Notes under the pieces: model-generated
What the model saw: the letters and a program-made list of their open reading frames with translations, nothing else
The model's database searches: none
Told to the model about the DNA's origin: nothing
Position numbers and translations under genes: made by a program
Source of the DNA: Symbiodinium natans
Taxonomy: Eukaryota; Sar; Dinophyceae; Suessiales; Symbiodiniaceae
DNA: 64,000 bases
Reading direction: 5' to 3'
NCBI GenBank assembly: GCA_905221605.1
Contig: CAJNDS010000176.1
Coordinates: forward strand, 124,001 to 188,000
Part shown: positions 1 to 8,789 of the stretch, one piece after another
Layout: every line of letters starts with the position of its first letter
Numbering within the stretch: the first letter of the stretch is position 1

Positions 1-685
1 CAACAATAGGGGCATAAGATTACAGAGGCTTCAACGTAACCCAAGAAGCCCGATCAACTGCATAAATCCTAAAGCCCTATAAACCCTGTAAACCCTACAA
101 CCCCTACAAAAGCCCTGTAAACCCTGTAAAGCCACACGAGTCCCATCAGCCCCATAAACCCCATAATCCCGACAAGCCCCATAAACTCTACAAACCCCAC
201 AAAGCCAATAAACCCCCCAAAACCCTACAAACCTCAGAAACTTTGTAAACCCCATAAAGGCTACAAAGCCCTACAAACCCTATCAACCCTATAAACCCCA
301 CAAAACCCTGGTAAACCCTGCAAGCCCTGAAATAAAAACCCAAATGCTGAAAGGTGGCGATGAGGAGCCAGGGTCAACTGCAGCAGCGCCGGCCTCGGCC
401 TGGATGCAGGGTTTGCAGGGTTTGCAGGGTTTAGGGTTTAGGGTTTAGGGTTTAGGGTTTCCCGAGTTTGCAGGGTCTGTACGGTTGATAAGTCTTACGG
501 GGCTTCTAGGGGTTGTAGGATCTTATGCGTTTTGTAGGGTTTATAGGGCTGTTAAGGTTGAAAGGGCTTAGGTGAGTCAGGGCTGAGGGTTTCGGATGTG
601 GGTTGCGGGGGCTAGGCTTCTGGGGTTTACCTTGGGGGTGCCTCAACCAACCACTCTTTTCTAAGAAACTTGATTCAGATGCTGC

Positions 686-866
686 ATGGGACGTCTTCTT
701 GGCAGTGGCACGGTGACTGTGAGGATGTGCGCGCCGCAGCCACCTCGGCTAAAGGCTTTTAAACCGTGTGGGCGGGGCAGAAAGGATGCCCTGCCGGACG
801 CGCCGGGCAACCTGAAATCAGGTCATGCATGGCGCAGGCGCCTTGCCTTCACCAGCACTTGCGCCA
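686..866 (+). CDS. Candidate exon, basic protein segment
   Basis: The frame is open from an ATG at 686 and ends at CAG|GATGGG, the left end of a family-B inverted-repeat element. The segment is Arg/Lys-rich (ending RRRLAFTSTCA) and matches no family I know. It is called mainly because other family-B elements abut coding exons in the same way. It could be chance open sequence. Confidence 0.22.
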
Positions 867-1019
867 GGATGGGCTCTTGTAGGCCCGACAATTCCCCGAA
901 TCAACTATAAAGGGCCTTTCGAAGTGGGGGCTCCAGAAGAACAGGGCCTTTCTTAAGGGGGTTATAGGGTATAATGGCCCTATAATCCCCAGAATCAACC
1001 CTATAAAGGGCCGTTTTGG
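864..1019. mobile_element. Family-B short inverted-repeat element (copy B1)
   Basis: It starts CCAGGATGGGCT and contains the family's internal blocks: TATAAAGGGCC, GGGGGTTATAGGGTATAAT and AATCAACCCTATAAAGGGCC. Related copies lie at 1927, 17713, 35240, 51870, 55082 and 59012. There is no room for a transposase, so it is MITE-like. The right end is less clear than the left. Confidence 0.5.
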
Positions 1020-1021
1020 CG

Positions 1022-1347
1022 AGTGTGTGTGTGTGTGTGTGTGTGTGTGTCTGTCTGTCTTGTCTGTCTAGTCTGTCTAGTCTGTCTAGTCTGTCTAGTC
1101 TGTCTAGTCTGTCTAGTCTGTCTAGCCTGTCTAGTCTGTCTAGTCTGTCTAGCCTGTCTGTCTGTGTGTCTGTCTGTCTCTGTGTCTGTGTCTCTGTCTC
1201 TGTCTGTGTCTGTGTCTCTGTCTCTGTCTCTGTCTCTGTCTCTGTCTCTGTCTCTGTGTGTGTGTGTGTGTGTCTGTGTCTGTGTCTGTGTCTGTGTCTG
1301 TGTCTGTGTCTGTGTCTGTGTCTGTGTCTGTGTCTGTGTGAGTCTGT
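1022..1347. repeat. Compound microsatellite (GT, CTGTCTAGT, CTCTGT, CTGTGT units)
   Basis: A GT run is followed by about ten CTGTCTAGT-like 9-mers, then CTCTGT and CTGTGT hexamers. It is open in several frames on both strands purely because of its periodicity. No gene is called here. Confidence 0.95.
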
Positions 1348-1439
1348 GTGTGTTGTTATGTATGCCAAGAATGAAAAGATTCGCACACGTCCCCAACAAA
1401 GGCCGTTAAGGCCCCCTCCCACCCCCTTTCCCCCAATGA

Positions 1440-1517
1440 ACCCTAAGCCCTCAACCCTAAACCCTAAACCCTAAACCCTAAACCCTAAACCCTAAACCCT
1501 AAACCCTAAACCCTAAA
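1440..1517. repeat. CCCTAAA telomere-type array upstream of a start exon
   Basis: About ten CCCTAAA units run directly into CCCAG|GAAATG. The C/T-rich strand could act as a polypyrimidine tract for the AG acceptor just before the ATG at 1526. Confidence 0.9.
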
Positions 1518-1525
1518 CCCAGGAA

Positions 1526-1648
1526 ATGCGAGCAATGCGAGCGGCTGTCCTCCTTGCGCTGTTTGTGCCATGGGCAGCATCGCAGGGAACTTGCCAGGCG
1601 CCACGTGCGGGGCCATTAGGGCCCATGCAGGACCTCAGCGCTTTGAGG
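1526..1648 (+). CDS. First coding exon with secretory signal peptide
   Basis: The translation starts MRAMRAAVLLALFVPWAASQ, a textbook signal peptide: basic n-region, hydrophobic core, and small residues before a likely cleavage near ASQ/GT. The exon is 41 codons in phase 0. It is preceded by CCCAG three bases before the ATG, suiting either a normal acceptor or a spliced-leader site. It ends at AGG|GTTTAGGG, where a telomere-type array supplies the donor. The following Cys-rich exons suggest a secreted or surface protein. A GC donor after TGCCAG (1597) is an alternative exon end. Confidence 0.55.
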
Positions 1649-1840
1649 GTTTAGGGTTTCGGGTTTAGGGCTTTAGGTTTAGGGTTTAGGGCTTAGGGTT
1701 TAGGGTTTTAGGTTTAGGGTTTAGGGTTTAGGTTTTAGGGTTTAGGGCTTTAGGTTTAGGGTTTAGGGTTTAGGGCTTAGGGTTTAGGGTTTAGGGTTTT
1801 AGGTTTAGGGTTTAGGGTTTAGGGTTTAGGGTTTAGGGGC
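1649..1840. repeat. Degenerate TTTAGGG array at the 5' end of an intron
   Basis: Interrupted TTTAGGG, TTTCGGG, CTTAGGG and TTTTAGG units begin exactly at the proposed donor of the signal-peptide exon. Confidence 0.85.
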
Positions 1841-1926
1841 TTTTCAGGGTTTGGAGGGGGGTTCAGGGGGCTTTTGGGAGCCATTGAAGAGTTGGGGGAG
1901 GGTTCACTGTGCTCATGCAGTTGGAA

Positions 1927-2027
1927 CCAGGACGGGCTGTTATACCCTATAACCTCTTAACCCCTTAAAATGGCCCTTTATAGGGTTGATCATGGCGGGG
2001 ATTTTAAGGCCTAATAGCCCATCCTGG
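1927..2027. mobile_element. Family-B element (copy B2), possible introner
   Basis: The ends are CCAGGACGGGCTGTTATACCC and TAATAGCCCATCCTGG, imperfect inverted repeats. Splicing AG|GACGGG to TAATAG|CCC would join a short Cys/His segment upstream to the Cys-rich exon beginning at 2018 in compatible phase (2 + 1). Confidence 0.5.
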
Positions 2028-2215
2028 GATTCACCGTTTCACCAGGACGCCTCTGCATGTGCCAACATCGCGCAGTGCGGTGACTGTGTTGCGCCTTGCT
2101 TCGCAAGCAGCCTCTGTTGTAAATGCTGCGCGTCGGCGCAGCTCAAAAAACTACAATCAAAGCTTAAAGGACCTTCCATTTTAGAGTCCTTTTCCTCCAA
2201 TGCTTGCTACTCGTA
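2018..2215 (+). CDS. Cysteine-rich exon of the secreted protein
   Basis: The frame reads ACANIAQCGDCVAPCFASSL then CCKCC, eight cysteines in about 30 residues. A CCAG|GAC acceptor at 2045/2046 would join in phase 0 to the signal-peptide exon; a start at 2018 is possible if B2 is the intron. The Lys/Ser tail up to TAG at 2213 may be intron, with the donor just after the CC doublet. I do not recognise the Cys pattern. Confidence 0.45.
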
Positions 2216-2288
2216 GAGTCTTGGGATGTGGGGGGGGGGGCGGGGGGGGGCTCGGATGGGCTGAGGGTTGTACAGGGCTTTTGGGCAG

Positions 2289-2363
2289 TCGTCGGTGGGA
2301 GCGGACAGGGAGCGGGGAAGCTCCTGACGGCGTCGGCGATGCTCTCAAGATCGGCTGCGGCAG
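2289..2363 (+). CDS. Short exon ending at a telomere-repeat donor
   Basis: It reads RRWERTGSGEAPDGVGDALK then IGCG, between acceptor GGGCAG|T and donor GGCAG|GTTTAGGG. The phase (2) matches the next exon at 2499. No domain recognised. Confidence 0.4.
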
Positions 2364-2498
2364 GTTTAGGGTTTAGGGTTTAGGGTTTAGGGTTTAGGGT
2401 TTAGGGTTTAGGGTTTAGGGTTTAGGGTTTAGGGTTTAGGGTTTAGGGTTTAGGGTTTAGGGTTTAGGGTTTAGGGTAGCTGAGGGTTGAACTATCAG
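2364..2498 (+). repeat. Intron built from a TTTAGGG array
   Basis: The intron runs GTTTAGGG, about fifteen perfect TTTAGGG units, then a 26 bp unique tail ending ATCAG|G. The flanking frames join in phase (GGC AG + G CAT). Confidence 0.6.
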
Positions 2499-2604
2499 GC
2501 ATACGACTCGGTTTCGATTCGATGGCAACCATGAGGTTCCGACTAGGAACCGACTTTATTTGCGTTCAGAACATTTTTGGGCGGAACCCCCTCAGTTTTC
2601 CTAA
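2499..2604 (+). CDS. Candidate exon after telomere-repeat intron
   Basis: It reads HTTRFRFDGNHEVPTRNRLY, then an aromatic-rich stretch to TAA at 2602. A GT donor inside CCTCA|GTTTTCC is possible. The composition is protein-like and the phase fits the previous exon. Product unknown. Confidence 0.35.
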
Positions 2605-2714
2605 GCCCTGCACCACCTCGTATGGAAGGTTCACTGCAACTGCGGCGGGGCCCGGCCCTGCCTCGGCTCAAACACGACGCTCCGATGCAGCATGTCTGCA
2701 AGATCATGGATCTA

Positions 2715-2860
2715 TTATGTAGATATATATATATATACATACAAATTTCTAGTGTATAATATATATATATATATGTATATGTAGATATGAACACACTATC
2801 TATATCGTACCACATATATAGATATACATATCTATATATATATATATATATATATTTATG
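2715..2860. repeat. AT-rich TA/TATC microsatellite
   Basis: Runs of TA, ATAC and GATATA over about 145 bp; no coding signal. Confidence 0.9.
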
Positions 2861-3224
2861 TTGGTCTTGGATGCTGGGTGAGAGAGACTTAGAAATGGAA
2901 TGCGATCATAACACGGGCCTTGTGCATTTTTTCGAATGAAGAAAGAGTCATGAAGAGTCATGACAGATCCCGAACTCCTGTTCAGACATGATCAACGGCG
3001 TCCTTTTCGACGCTCAGAGGGCTTTTCCAGTCCAGCCTTCGGGTTGAGTTGTGCAAGGCATATGCCCTGAACCTCTTATCAGGGACCCAAAAAGGACAAT
3101 CCCTACCTTATTGGGCTTCATTCTAAGGGGGTTTATATGGGATATCCCTATCCTATTTTTTGCTTATGTGCTTTTTTGGGGCCCTATCTTAAGCCCACTT
3201 TTGTTCCGATGCCCCCGAGATGAG

Positions 3225-3335
3225 GTCTTGGAGCTGATGATCCCGTCAGAAGTCTGTTACCGGTGCAGCTCCCGAATGGTCAGTTCCCACTTGGGGCACC
3301 TTGGATTCGGGCTGGAAGTGTTTTGAGATACTTGG
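3225..3335 (+). CDS. Candidate exon ending at a TTTAGGG donor
   Basis: After GATGAG|GT the frame reads LGADDPVRSLLPVQLPNGQF and continues to TACTTGG|GTTTAGGG. The Pro/Leu-rich composition looks coding. The competing frame (EVLELMIPSEVCYR) is also open, so the frame choice is uncertain. Confidence 0.33.
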
Positions 3336-3560
3336 GTTTAGGGTTTAGGGTTTAGGGTTTAGGGCTTAGGGTAAAAGCTACGGTTTAGTTTGGGTTTAGG
3401 GTTTCGGCGAAGCCTCGGACAATTCACACAATGGATGTGGGCTCCTTTGATTCCTGGAATCTCTCCCCCCTCCTCCCCCCCCCTCCACCCACACATGCCA
3501 ATACATGAACCGTCACAGCACACATTGCAGACTGCTGTTCTCAGACATGTCTGGCTCAGC

Positions 3561-3716
3561 ATGGCATCTCAGGAGTGCGACGCCTCGGCCAGTGCTGGCA
3601 CAGTGGGCCTCGTGGCACCGGAGCGGAAGGGAATGTTCATGCTCAACACACAAGCTTCGCATTCGTTGCGGAACTGCTCCTGGTGCTCTTCCGGCCATGC
3701 GGGTGTGCAGACATAG
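3561..3716 (+). CDS. Candidate exon, small Cys/Ser segment
   Basis: It reads MASQECDASASAGTVGLVAP, later ASHSLRNCSWCSSG, with a stop at 3714. The composition fits the extracellular exons nearby. Other frames are open and no domain is recognised. Confidence 0.3.
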   Translation: MASQECDASASAGTVGLVAPERKGMFMLNTQASHSLRNCSWCSSGHAGVQT

Positions 3717-4623
3717 ACCCCTGATAGACACCGTCAGCGGGCCCGCCGAAGAGGGCCCTGACCCCCATAAAAGCCCAGCAGAAGAGAAGAGCAGGAGCAG
3801 AAGAAGAAGACGAAGAAGAAGAAGAAGAGAAAGAGAAAGCGAAAGAGAACGAGAAGAAACTCAGAAAACGAGAGCTTCAGCTGAGTAGAGGTGTTTCTGC
3901 GCGGTTAGGGCCTCACTCACGCCCGGCATTGCTGACAGCCCAGAGAGGTAGGCAGCACTGTATGTCGTCACCGTAAAATGATTTTGTTACAATCCCCGGG
4001 CGAGGCAGGGGAGAGAGAGAGAGAGGCGAGGAGAGGAAAGGACCCCTTAAAGAGAAAAACCACAGAGGGTGTGTGCTGAGTAAGAAGGGAAGCACGAGGG
4101 AGAGAAAGGAGGGACGGAGAGGGAGAGTGAGAGCGAGCGGAAAAGCGTAAGTTCGATTGCTGATGGCCAAAAACGGGTGTCTACTGAAAGCCTGGCAGGA
4201 TCTCTGTGGGCCCAGTCTTTGCTGCCCGGTGGCTCTGCTGCATAGCTCAGCATACAGTTGAAACATTGGCATTGTTGGCGCAAAAAAAGCGCCTCATTGG
4301 AGAAGGCTTGGTCGCAGTTAGGGGGCATATGGTCGCATGATGAGTCGCATGAAGCTGGGACCGTCATGCGAGAGTCGCTGATGAGGCAAGTCCCTTTGTG
4401 CCAGCGGGCTGCCAAAACGATCTCGACGCGCGGTTGGGGATGACAGGGCAATGCCAGGCAGGAGATCAATTGCATGAACAAGTTATAATACTATTAATAT
4501 TACCAAGAATATTATTGTCGTGATTATTATTATTACTGGTATTAAAAATGTTAATAATATCAACATAATATTAACCATGTGCTTCGGGGTTGAGCTCGGT
4601 GGTGATGCGGTTCCTAGAAACAG

Positions 4624-4705
4624 GCAATGGTCGACAGCGGCTCCTTCTCATGTGAAGCGAGCTTCTGCCCGACGTGTGGAGACTTAGCTGCTTTACGCAT
4701 GCAGG
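4624..4705 (+). CDS. Cysteine-rich exon before an all-telomere-repeat intron
   Basis: Between acceptor GAAACAG|GC and donor CAGG|GTTTAGGG the frame reads AMVDSGSFSCEASFCPTCGD then LAALRMQ. It is 27 codons plus one base; the extra G joins AT of the next exon to give Asp in frame. The C-x4-C-x2-C spacing fits an extracellular Cys-rich module. Confidence 0.5.
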
Positions 4706-4788
4706 GTTTAGGGTTTAGGGTTTAGGGTTTAGGGTTTAGGGTTTAGGGTTTAGGGTTTAGGGTTTAGGGTTTAGGGTTTAGGTGTCAG
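4706..4788 (+). repeat. 83 bp intron consisting almost entirely of TTTAGGG repeats
   Basis: It starts G|GTTTAGGG, runs through about eleven perfect units and ends TTTAGGTGTCAG|AT. Only the last eight bases or so are not repeat. Both neighbouring exons are Cys-rich and their phases match across it. Confidence 0.6.
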
Positions 4789-5018
4789 ATACAATTGCGG
4801 GCTCCTGCAGCAATGGAGCATACCTTCGTCACAGCAGCATAACATGCATAGCCACGCACACACCTCCCAAGTTACGCTGCAACTACAGAGGCCAACTTGC
4901 CGGGCAGTGCGATCAGCTTTGTGGATATGGCCTTTGTGCTGCTGCCCGGCGCATTCTTGAGCATAGGGCAGACTTGGCAGCATCTGACGCTAGCTGCTGG
5001 GAGTATACTCCAAACTGA
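4789..5018 (+). CDS. Cysteine-rich exon
   Basis: It reads TIAGSCSNGAYLRHSSITCI, PPKLRCNYRG and QCDQLCGYGLC: six Cys within the first 50 codons, then a helical Ala/Arg stretch. It joins in phase to the exon ending at 4705. The spacing vaguely resembles small disulphide domains but I cannot name one. The true 3' splice may precede the stop at 5016. Confidence 0.45.
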
Positions 5019-5075
5019 TGTTCTCAGTCAGAGCTTAGTGTCCGTATGAGACACGTCGACTTTGGTGCGACACAG

Positions 5076-5150
5076 GTTTGCGGCGACTGCTTTCCCTCTG
5101 CTCGCCTGGGTCTGGGCCGTCCTGACACTTGCGATGATGGGAACGCGCAG
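5076..5150 (+). CDS. DUF4215-type Cys-rich repeat, first part
   Basis: Exactly 25 codons between GACACAG|GTT and CAG|GCTTGCC. It reads VCGDC, then RPDTCDDGNAQ. CGDG...E.CDDGN is the hallmark of DUF4215/Myxococcus-type Cys-rich repeats found in extracellular proteins. The donor is GC, as is common in dinoflagellates. The repeat continues in the exons at 5281 and 5454. Confidence 0.65.
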
Positions 5151-5280
5151 GCTTGCCTTCGGCTCTATGTGGCCGTCATAGGGTTTAGGGTTTATGGTTT
5201 AGGGTTTATGGTTGATGGTTTAGGGGTTAGGGTTTAGGATTTTGTTGATCCCCACCTCATGTCACACCTCAACCTGGCAG
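5151..5280 (+). other. GC-AG intron carrying TTTAGGG-like repeats
   Basis: It begins GCTTGCC and ends CCTGGCAG, with a degenerate run of GGTTTAGGG, GGTTTATGG and GGTTGATGG in the middle. It splits the DUF4215 motif at a phase-0 boundary between CDDGNAQ and DGDGC. Confidence 0.6.
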
Positions 5281-5310
5281 GATGGCGATGGCTGTAGCAG
5301 CTCATGCCAG
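5281..5310 (+). CDS. 30 bp micro-exon of the DUF4215 repeat
   Basis: Ten codons, DGDGCSSSCQ, between CTGGCAG and GTAGAGG. DGDGCSSSC is the core of the DUF4215 motif and directly continues CDDGNAQ from the previous exon. If the donor is used later, the exon adds VEDTD. Confidence 0.6.
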
Positions 5311-5453
5311 GTAGAGGACACGGATTGCTTTGGTTGATGAGCTTTGCCGGGGTCTCAAGGTTTCAAGCACAGGCAGGGGAAGTCACCTGTGCTCCTGATA
5401 GGGGCAGCCCTAAATCCGGAACCCTGAACCCTAAACCCTCGACGGGTCCTCAG

Positions 5454-5489
5454 ATGTCTTGGGAGGATGGCTGGACCTGCACCAAGCAG
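5454..5489 (+). CDS. 36 bp micro-exon completing the DUF4215 repeat
   Basis: Twelve codons, MSWEDGWTCTKQ, between CCTCAG and the GC donor CAG|GCTTGAC. The usual continuation of DUF4215 is an acidic stretch then GWTC, so EDGWTC fits. The intron before it (5311-5453) holds CCCTGAACCCTAAACCC repeats. Confidence 0.55.
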
Positions 5490-6079
5490 GCTTGACTTTT
5501 TGGGGTTTTGGAATCTTGGGACGTCGGGGTGCAGGGCTCTACAGGGGCTCAGGGGTCTCAACGTTTGCGACCTCAGTGTCCGGGGGCTCGGTGATCAGGG
5601 AATCATGTCCTCACGCGATCAGCTTGGATACATGTCAAAGGAAACGTCTTGCTATTGGTGGTCTCTGCCGGAACCCTGCTGCGCTTCATCAAGACTGCCT
5701 CGAGGTGGTTTCCGTCACAGACATGACCATTGGGGTGCAGACCGTTACGACGATTGACAGGCCCAAGAATGCCAACTTCTCACGACACATCGCGATACAT
5801 TCATGGGTTTAATTCATTTTATACACAGTTTTTGTTAGTGATCTAATGTCTTGACCAGGTGCACGACTTGTACAGATTCCCCAGTGGCTTGGGTGGACAG
5901 TCAGGGCTACACCTGCGAGGACCGCCTACCCCTGCCGGTTTGACATCCTCACTGATTCTTCGCAACTGCAGAGGAAGATCATAGCAATCTAATGAGCTCT
6001 GGCGAACATCTAGCTTCTTGAATGTGGCAGTTCCTGCCCTCCCAAAAAAGTTCGAAGCAACATCAGCGCATCTTGAGCG

Positions 6080-6322
6080 ATGAAGGACTACAAGCTATTT
6101 GGGGCCTGCGATGCCAACTCACTGTCTTCAGACGCCTTGGTGCCCAAATCAGCCCAAGTGCAAGGTCAAATATTGAGCTGTCATGGCACAACTTTGCTGA
6201 AGAGTGCATCCGTTGCATCCTCAGCACCCTCTGCAGGGTGCTGTGCATGTCAGGAGGGATGCATTCAAGATTTGCGTGTGTGTATCCTTGCCTGTCTTCG
6301 CTTTGAGGCGGAACGCAAGTAG
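6080..6322 (+). CDS. Candidate Cys-rich exon
   Basis: The open frame contains GCCACQEGCIQDLRVCILAC, six Cys in 20 residues, in the interval between the DUF4215 and Methyltransf_FA exons, so it may belong to the same protein. Exon limits are not defined. An overlapping frame is also open. Confidence 0.3.
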   Translation: MKDYKLFGACDANSLSSDALVPKSAQVQGQILSCHGTTLLKSASVASSAPSAGCCACQEGCIQDLRVCILACLRFEAERK

Positions 6323-6677
6323 AATCTTAACGCCCATGGTGGTGCTAGGAAAACCCTACCGGGGCTCCAGTGAAATTACGCGTCAAATGTTACCCAGAAT
6401 GGAGTATGCATCGTAGGCAGGCTGTGGCTTAGCTGCAGTGCAGTGGCCCAAGCGTGATGATGCCAATCTGCCCCCGTCTCTGTTCATTCCTGTAGCAAGC
6501 GGCTTCAGGTACTTGGCGGGCGAATCCGTTCTACTCCAGAGTATTTCCGGTACCAGTTCCTCTACAATATTGAAGTTACTCCTAGCAGCTTGCACTGAAG
6601 TAGTTGTTTTGCGCATGCTGCTGTTTTACGGGACGGGGTATTGCCATGAAGCCTGTCGATGTTCCCGGGACATTCAG

Positions 6678-6799
6678 ACAACTCTTGGCATTGTGTCTTT
6701 CATGCTGGTTTTCGAGAAAGCCGTGCTCAAGTCAGGCAACCCACTCAAGATGTTAGTTTCCGTGGCTGCCGCGAACGACGCGCACATCTTTCTTGGAAA
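6678..6799 (+). CDS. Methyltransf_FA (farnesoic acid O-methyltransferase-type) domain, part 1
   Basis: After CATTCAG| the frame runs to KMLVSVAAANDAHIFLGK. The pattern 'V.A.NDAHI.L' is the first signature of the Methyltransf_FA domain (PF12248), a beta-rich extracellular module in many metazoan and protist proteins. Its enzymatic role is doubtful outside arthropods. A GC donor at AA|GCCTGG leaves phase 2, which matches the exon at 7045. Confidence 0.6.
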
Positions 6800-6890
6800 G
6801 CCTGGCGAGCACCCTGCTTGCATGTGTGATGCGAGCTGCTCTGTTATTTTCTTTCCTTTTCTTTCCCTTTGCTTTCCTTTCCTTTCCTGC

Positions 6891-6913
6891 TTTCTTTCGC
6901 TCTCCCTGCCTAC

Positions 6914-6972
<59 letters not shown>
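6891..6972. repeat. CT/TTC-rich microsatellite inside an intron
   Basis: (TC)n run of about 40 bp preceded by CTTTC repeats, inside the proposed GC-AG intron 6800-7044. Confidence 0.9.
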
Positions 6973-6974
<2 letters not shown>

Positions 6975-7044
6975 GCTATCATGTGTGAGCACGAGGGGCA
7001 TAGAGAGGCTTTGGTGAAAGCTTTTCATGGGCGGCTGCCCTGAG

Positions 7045-7090
7045 GTACGGCTTCGAGATTGTGATTGGCGGTTGGAACAACGGACTCTCC
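7045..7090 (+). CDS. Methyltransf_FA domain, part 2
   Basis: Starting at CCCTGAG|G the frame reads YGFEIVIGGWNNGLS. 'EIVIGGWNN..S' is the second, very characteristic signature of Methyltransf_FA. The joined product reads NDAHIFLGK-YGFEIVIGGW, with the usual gap shortened. The donor is GTGCCT. Together with the DUF4215 and signal-peptide exons this suggests one secreted modular protein. Confidence 0.62.
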
Positions 7091-7213
7091 GTGCCTGTCC
7101 TCTGCATTGAGCTCCGTTCAACTTAGACCCCGAAACCTCTGAGCTCCCCAAAATTCTACCCTAAACCCTAAACCCTAAACCCTAAACCCTAAACCCTAAA
7201 CCCTAAACCTCTA

Positions 7214-7325
7214 CGTGGGGTTTACGAAAAAAAGGGAACTTTAACATAGACCCCCAGATGGTAGGATTCGTACATATTAAGGACCCCCCAAGAAGGTAAC
7301 CCGAAATTCGGAAAACCCCACATGG
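7214..7325. mobile_element. Family-C inverted-repeat element (C1)
   Basis: It runs from GTGGGGTTTACGAAA to TTCGGAAAACCCCAC, with internal TAGGATTCG and ATTAAGGACCCC blocks shared with copies at 14348 and 29981. MITE-like; no coding capacity. Confidence 0.55.
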
Positions 7326-7341
7326 CCCCTCTGCCAGTATC

Positions 7342-7462
7342 CCTAAACCCTAAACCCTAAACCCTGAACCCTAAACCCTAAACCCTAAACCCTAAACCCT
7401 AAACCCTAAACCCTAAACCCTAAACCCTAAACCCTAAACCCTAAACCCTAAACCCTAAACCC
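7342..7462. repeat. CCCTAAA array leading into an acceptor
   Basis: About seventeen CCCTAAA units end in CCCTTCAG|GTGCT, the start of the next exon. Confidence 0.9.
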
Positions 7463-7467
7463 TTCAG

Positions 7468-7596
7468 GTGCTAAAGATGGAGCCGACCCAACAAACACTG
7501 GGCAACCACTATGGTCGCCTGCTGTCCGAGTCGGAGATGAGAACGTTCTGGGCAACTCGGCAGCCCCAAGACATTTCGGGCCAAGGCCTAAAAATT
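7468..7596 (+). CDS. Candidate exon between two telomere-type arrays
   Basis: It reads AKDGADPTNTGQPLWSPAVR, then VGDENVLGN, and ends where TTTAGG|GTTTTTAGGG begins. Placement and composition support coding. Domain unknown; it may belong to the preceding gene. Confidence 0.4.
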
Positions 7597-8369
7597 TAGG
7601 GTTTTTAGGGTTTAGGGTTTTTAGGGTTTAGAGTTTCAGGATGTTAGGGTTTTTGGGATGTATTGACAAGGATGTTCGGAGTTTAGGTGCTGCAAGGGTT
7701 CTTAGGGTTCAAAGGGGCTTTCCCGGATGCTTCAGGATTTGCTCATTCGGATGTTGGGGGTTTGGGGGGGGGTACTTAAGGGTAGTTCAGGGTTCGGCCC
7801 TGAACTACCTTCCCAAGCCCCAGAAAGTTCTGGGCTCTTTTCAGCTTCGGCCTTTTGCAAGTTACTACTTTCTTTCAGTTAGGGCAGTTAGGGTACCTGT
7901 TCTGGGGGGTTCTTGTTGGGTTACCTATTCTGGGGGATCCTGGGCAAGGGGACAAGGCGTGCCCCATTAAGGGAGGTTCCCAAATAATAAGCTTCCAGCT
8001 GAGCCCTTTTGCCCTCGCCCTGGCCCAAACATTGCGAGCCCGCGATGGAGAGCCAAAGCCTTCGGCCAAGGTCTACTATGCCTGGGATGGCAATCTCAGC
8101 GTTGGCCAGGGGGAGGCCAGGTGATGGCCGAGATTGCGCAAGGTATGGTCTGCAAAGTCCTGGCGCTTCATTTTGCCTGGTCGTTTCCTCCGTTTTCTTC
8201 GGTCATTATGTTTTGTTTCTTATTTTCAGGTGTCTTTCCTCTGGTTCCTTGGGGGAGTGGGAGAAGAATGTCCGTGCCTACGGCGACCATGCCCCAAAAC
8301 GCTGGTATTTACAGCGTTCTTGCTTCTTTGGACAACGAACATGGCCAACCAAGCCCCAAAGCACTGGTA

Positions 8370-8670
8370 TTGACAGCGCTCGTGTTTCTTTGCACAACGT
8401 AATGCAAAGGATGTTTGACGGTTCTGGAACAAGACGTGCTGTCACAAGAGTTCATGTCTTCGTATACAAAGACACTGGTGTTTACAGCGTTGTGGCCTCT
8501 TTGCCTTTGCACAAGATAATATTTCACGTATCTTGTGTATCATCATACTTTAATCTTATGTATTCTGCATTACCCCAATACAACCGGCAGTAAAGGCCCA
8601 AAGCCCTGAAGTCCACAAAGAAGTGTTGCAGGACCTGCAAAGCACGCGTTTAGCGGAAATGCCGCGCCTG
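8370..8670. repeat. Duplicated non-coding block, copy 1
   Basis: It shares most of about 300 bp with 8790-9098, including the string ATCTTGTGTATCATCATACT and the downstream AACCGGCAGT and GTTGCAGGACCT. It contains sub-units built on ACTGGTATTTACAGCGTT. Indels between copies break reading frames. Confidence 0.75.
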
Positions 8671-8789
8671 CCACTAAATCCGAGCTTGTCAGGGCAGAAA
8701 ACAAGCGGGTCCCTCGACCGGATGGTTACAGGGAACCCTACTTGAGGGTTCATAGGTAGTTCTAACCCCAATTATACGTCTATATTTCC

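Noticed and set aside
1-640. Minus-strand frame at 31-255
   Set aside because: The region is a degenerate CCCTAWAAA-type repeat giving Gly/Tyr/Val-rich periodic translation.
901-1474. Long frames on both strands (up to 173 codons)
   Set aside because: They are created by the GT/CTGT microsatellite, with His-Arg, Thr-Asp and Cys-Val dipeptide runs in every frame.
2357-2478. CRISPR-like array
   Set aside because: The 7 bp units have no spacers; this is a telomere-type tandem repeat.
8009-8593. 194-codon + frame
   Set aside because: It crosses a duplicated non-coding block whose second copy has indels that break the frame, and its composition is unlike the supported exons.
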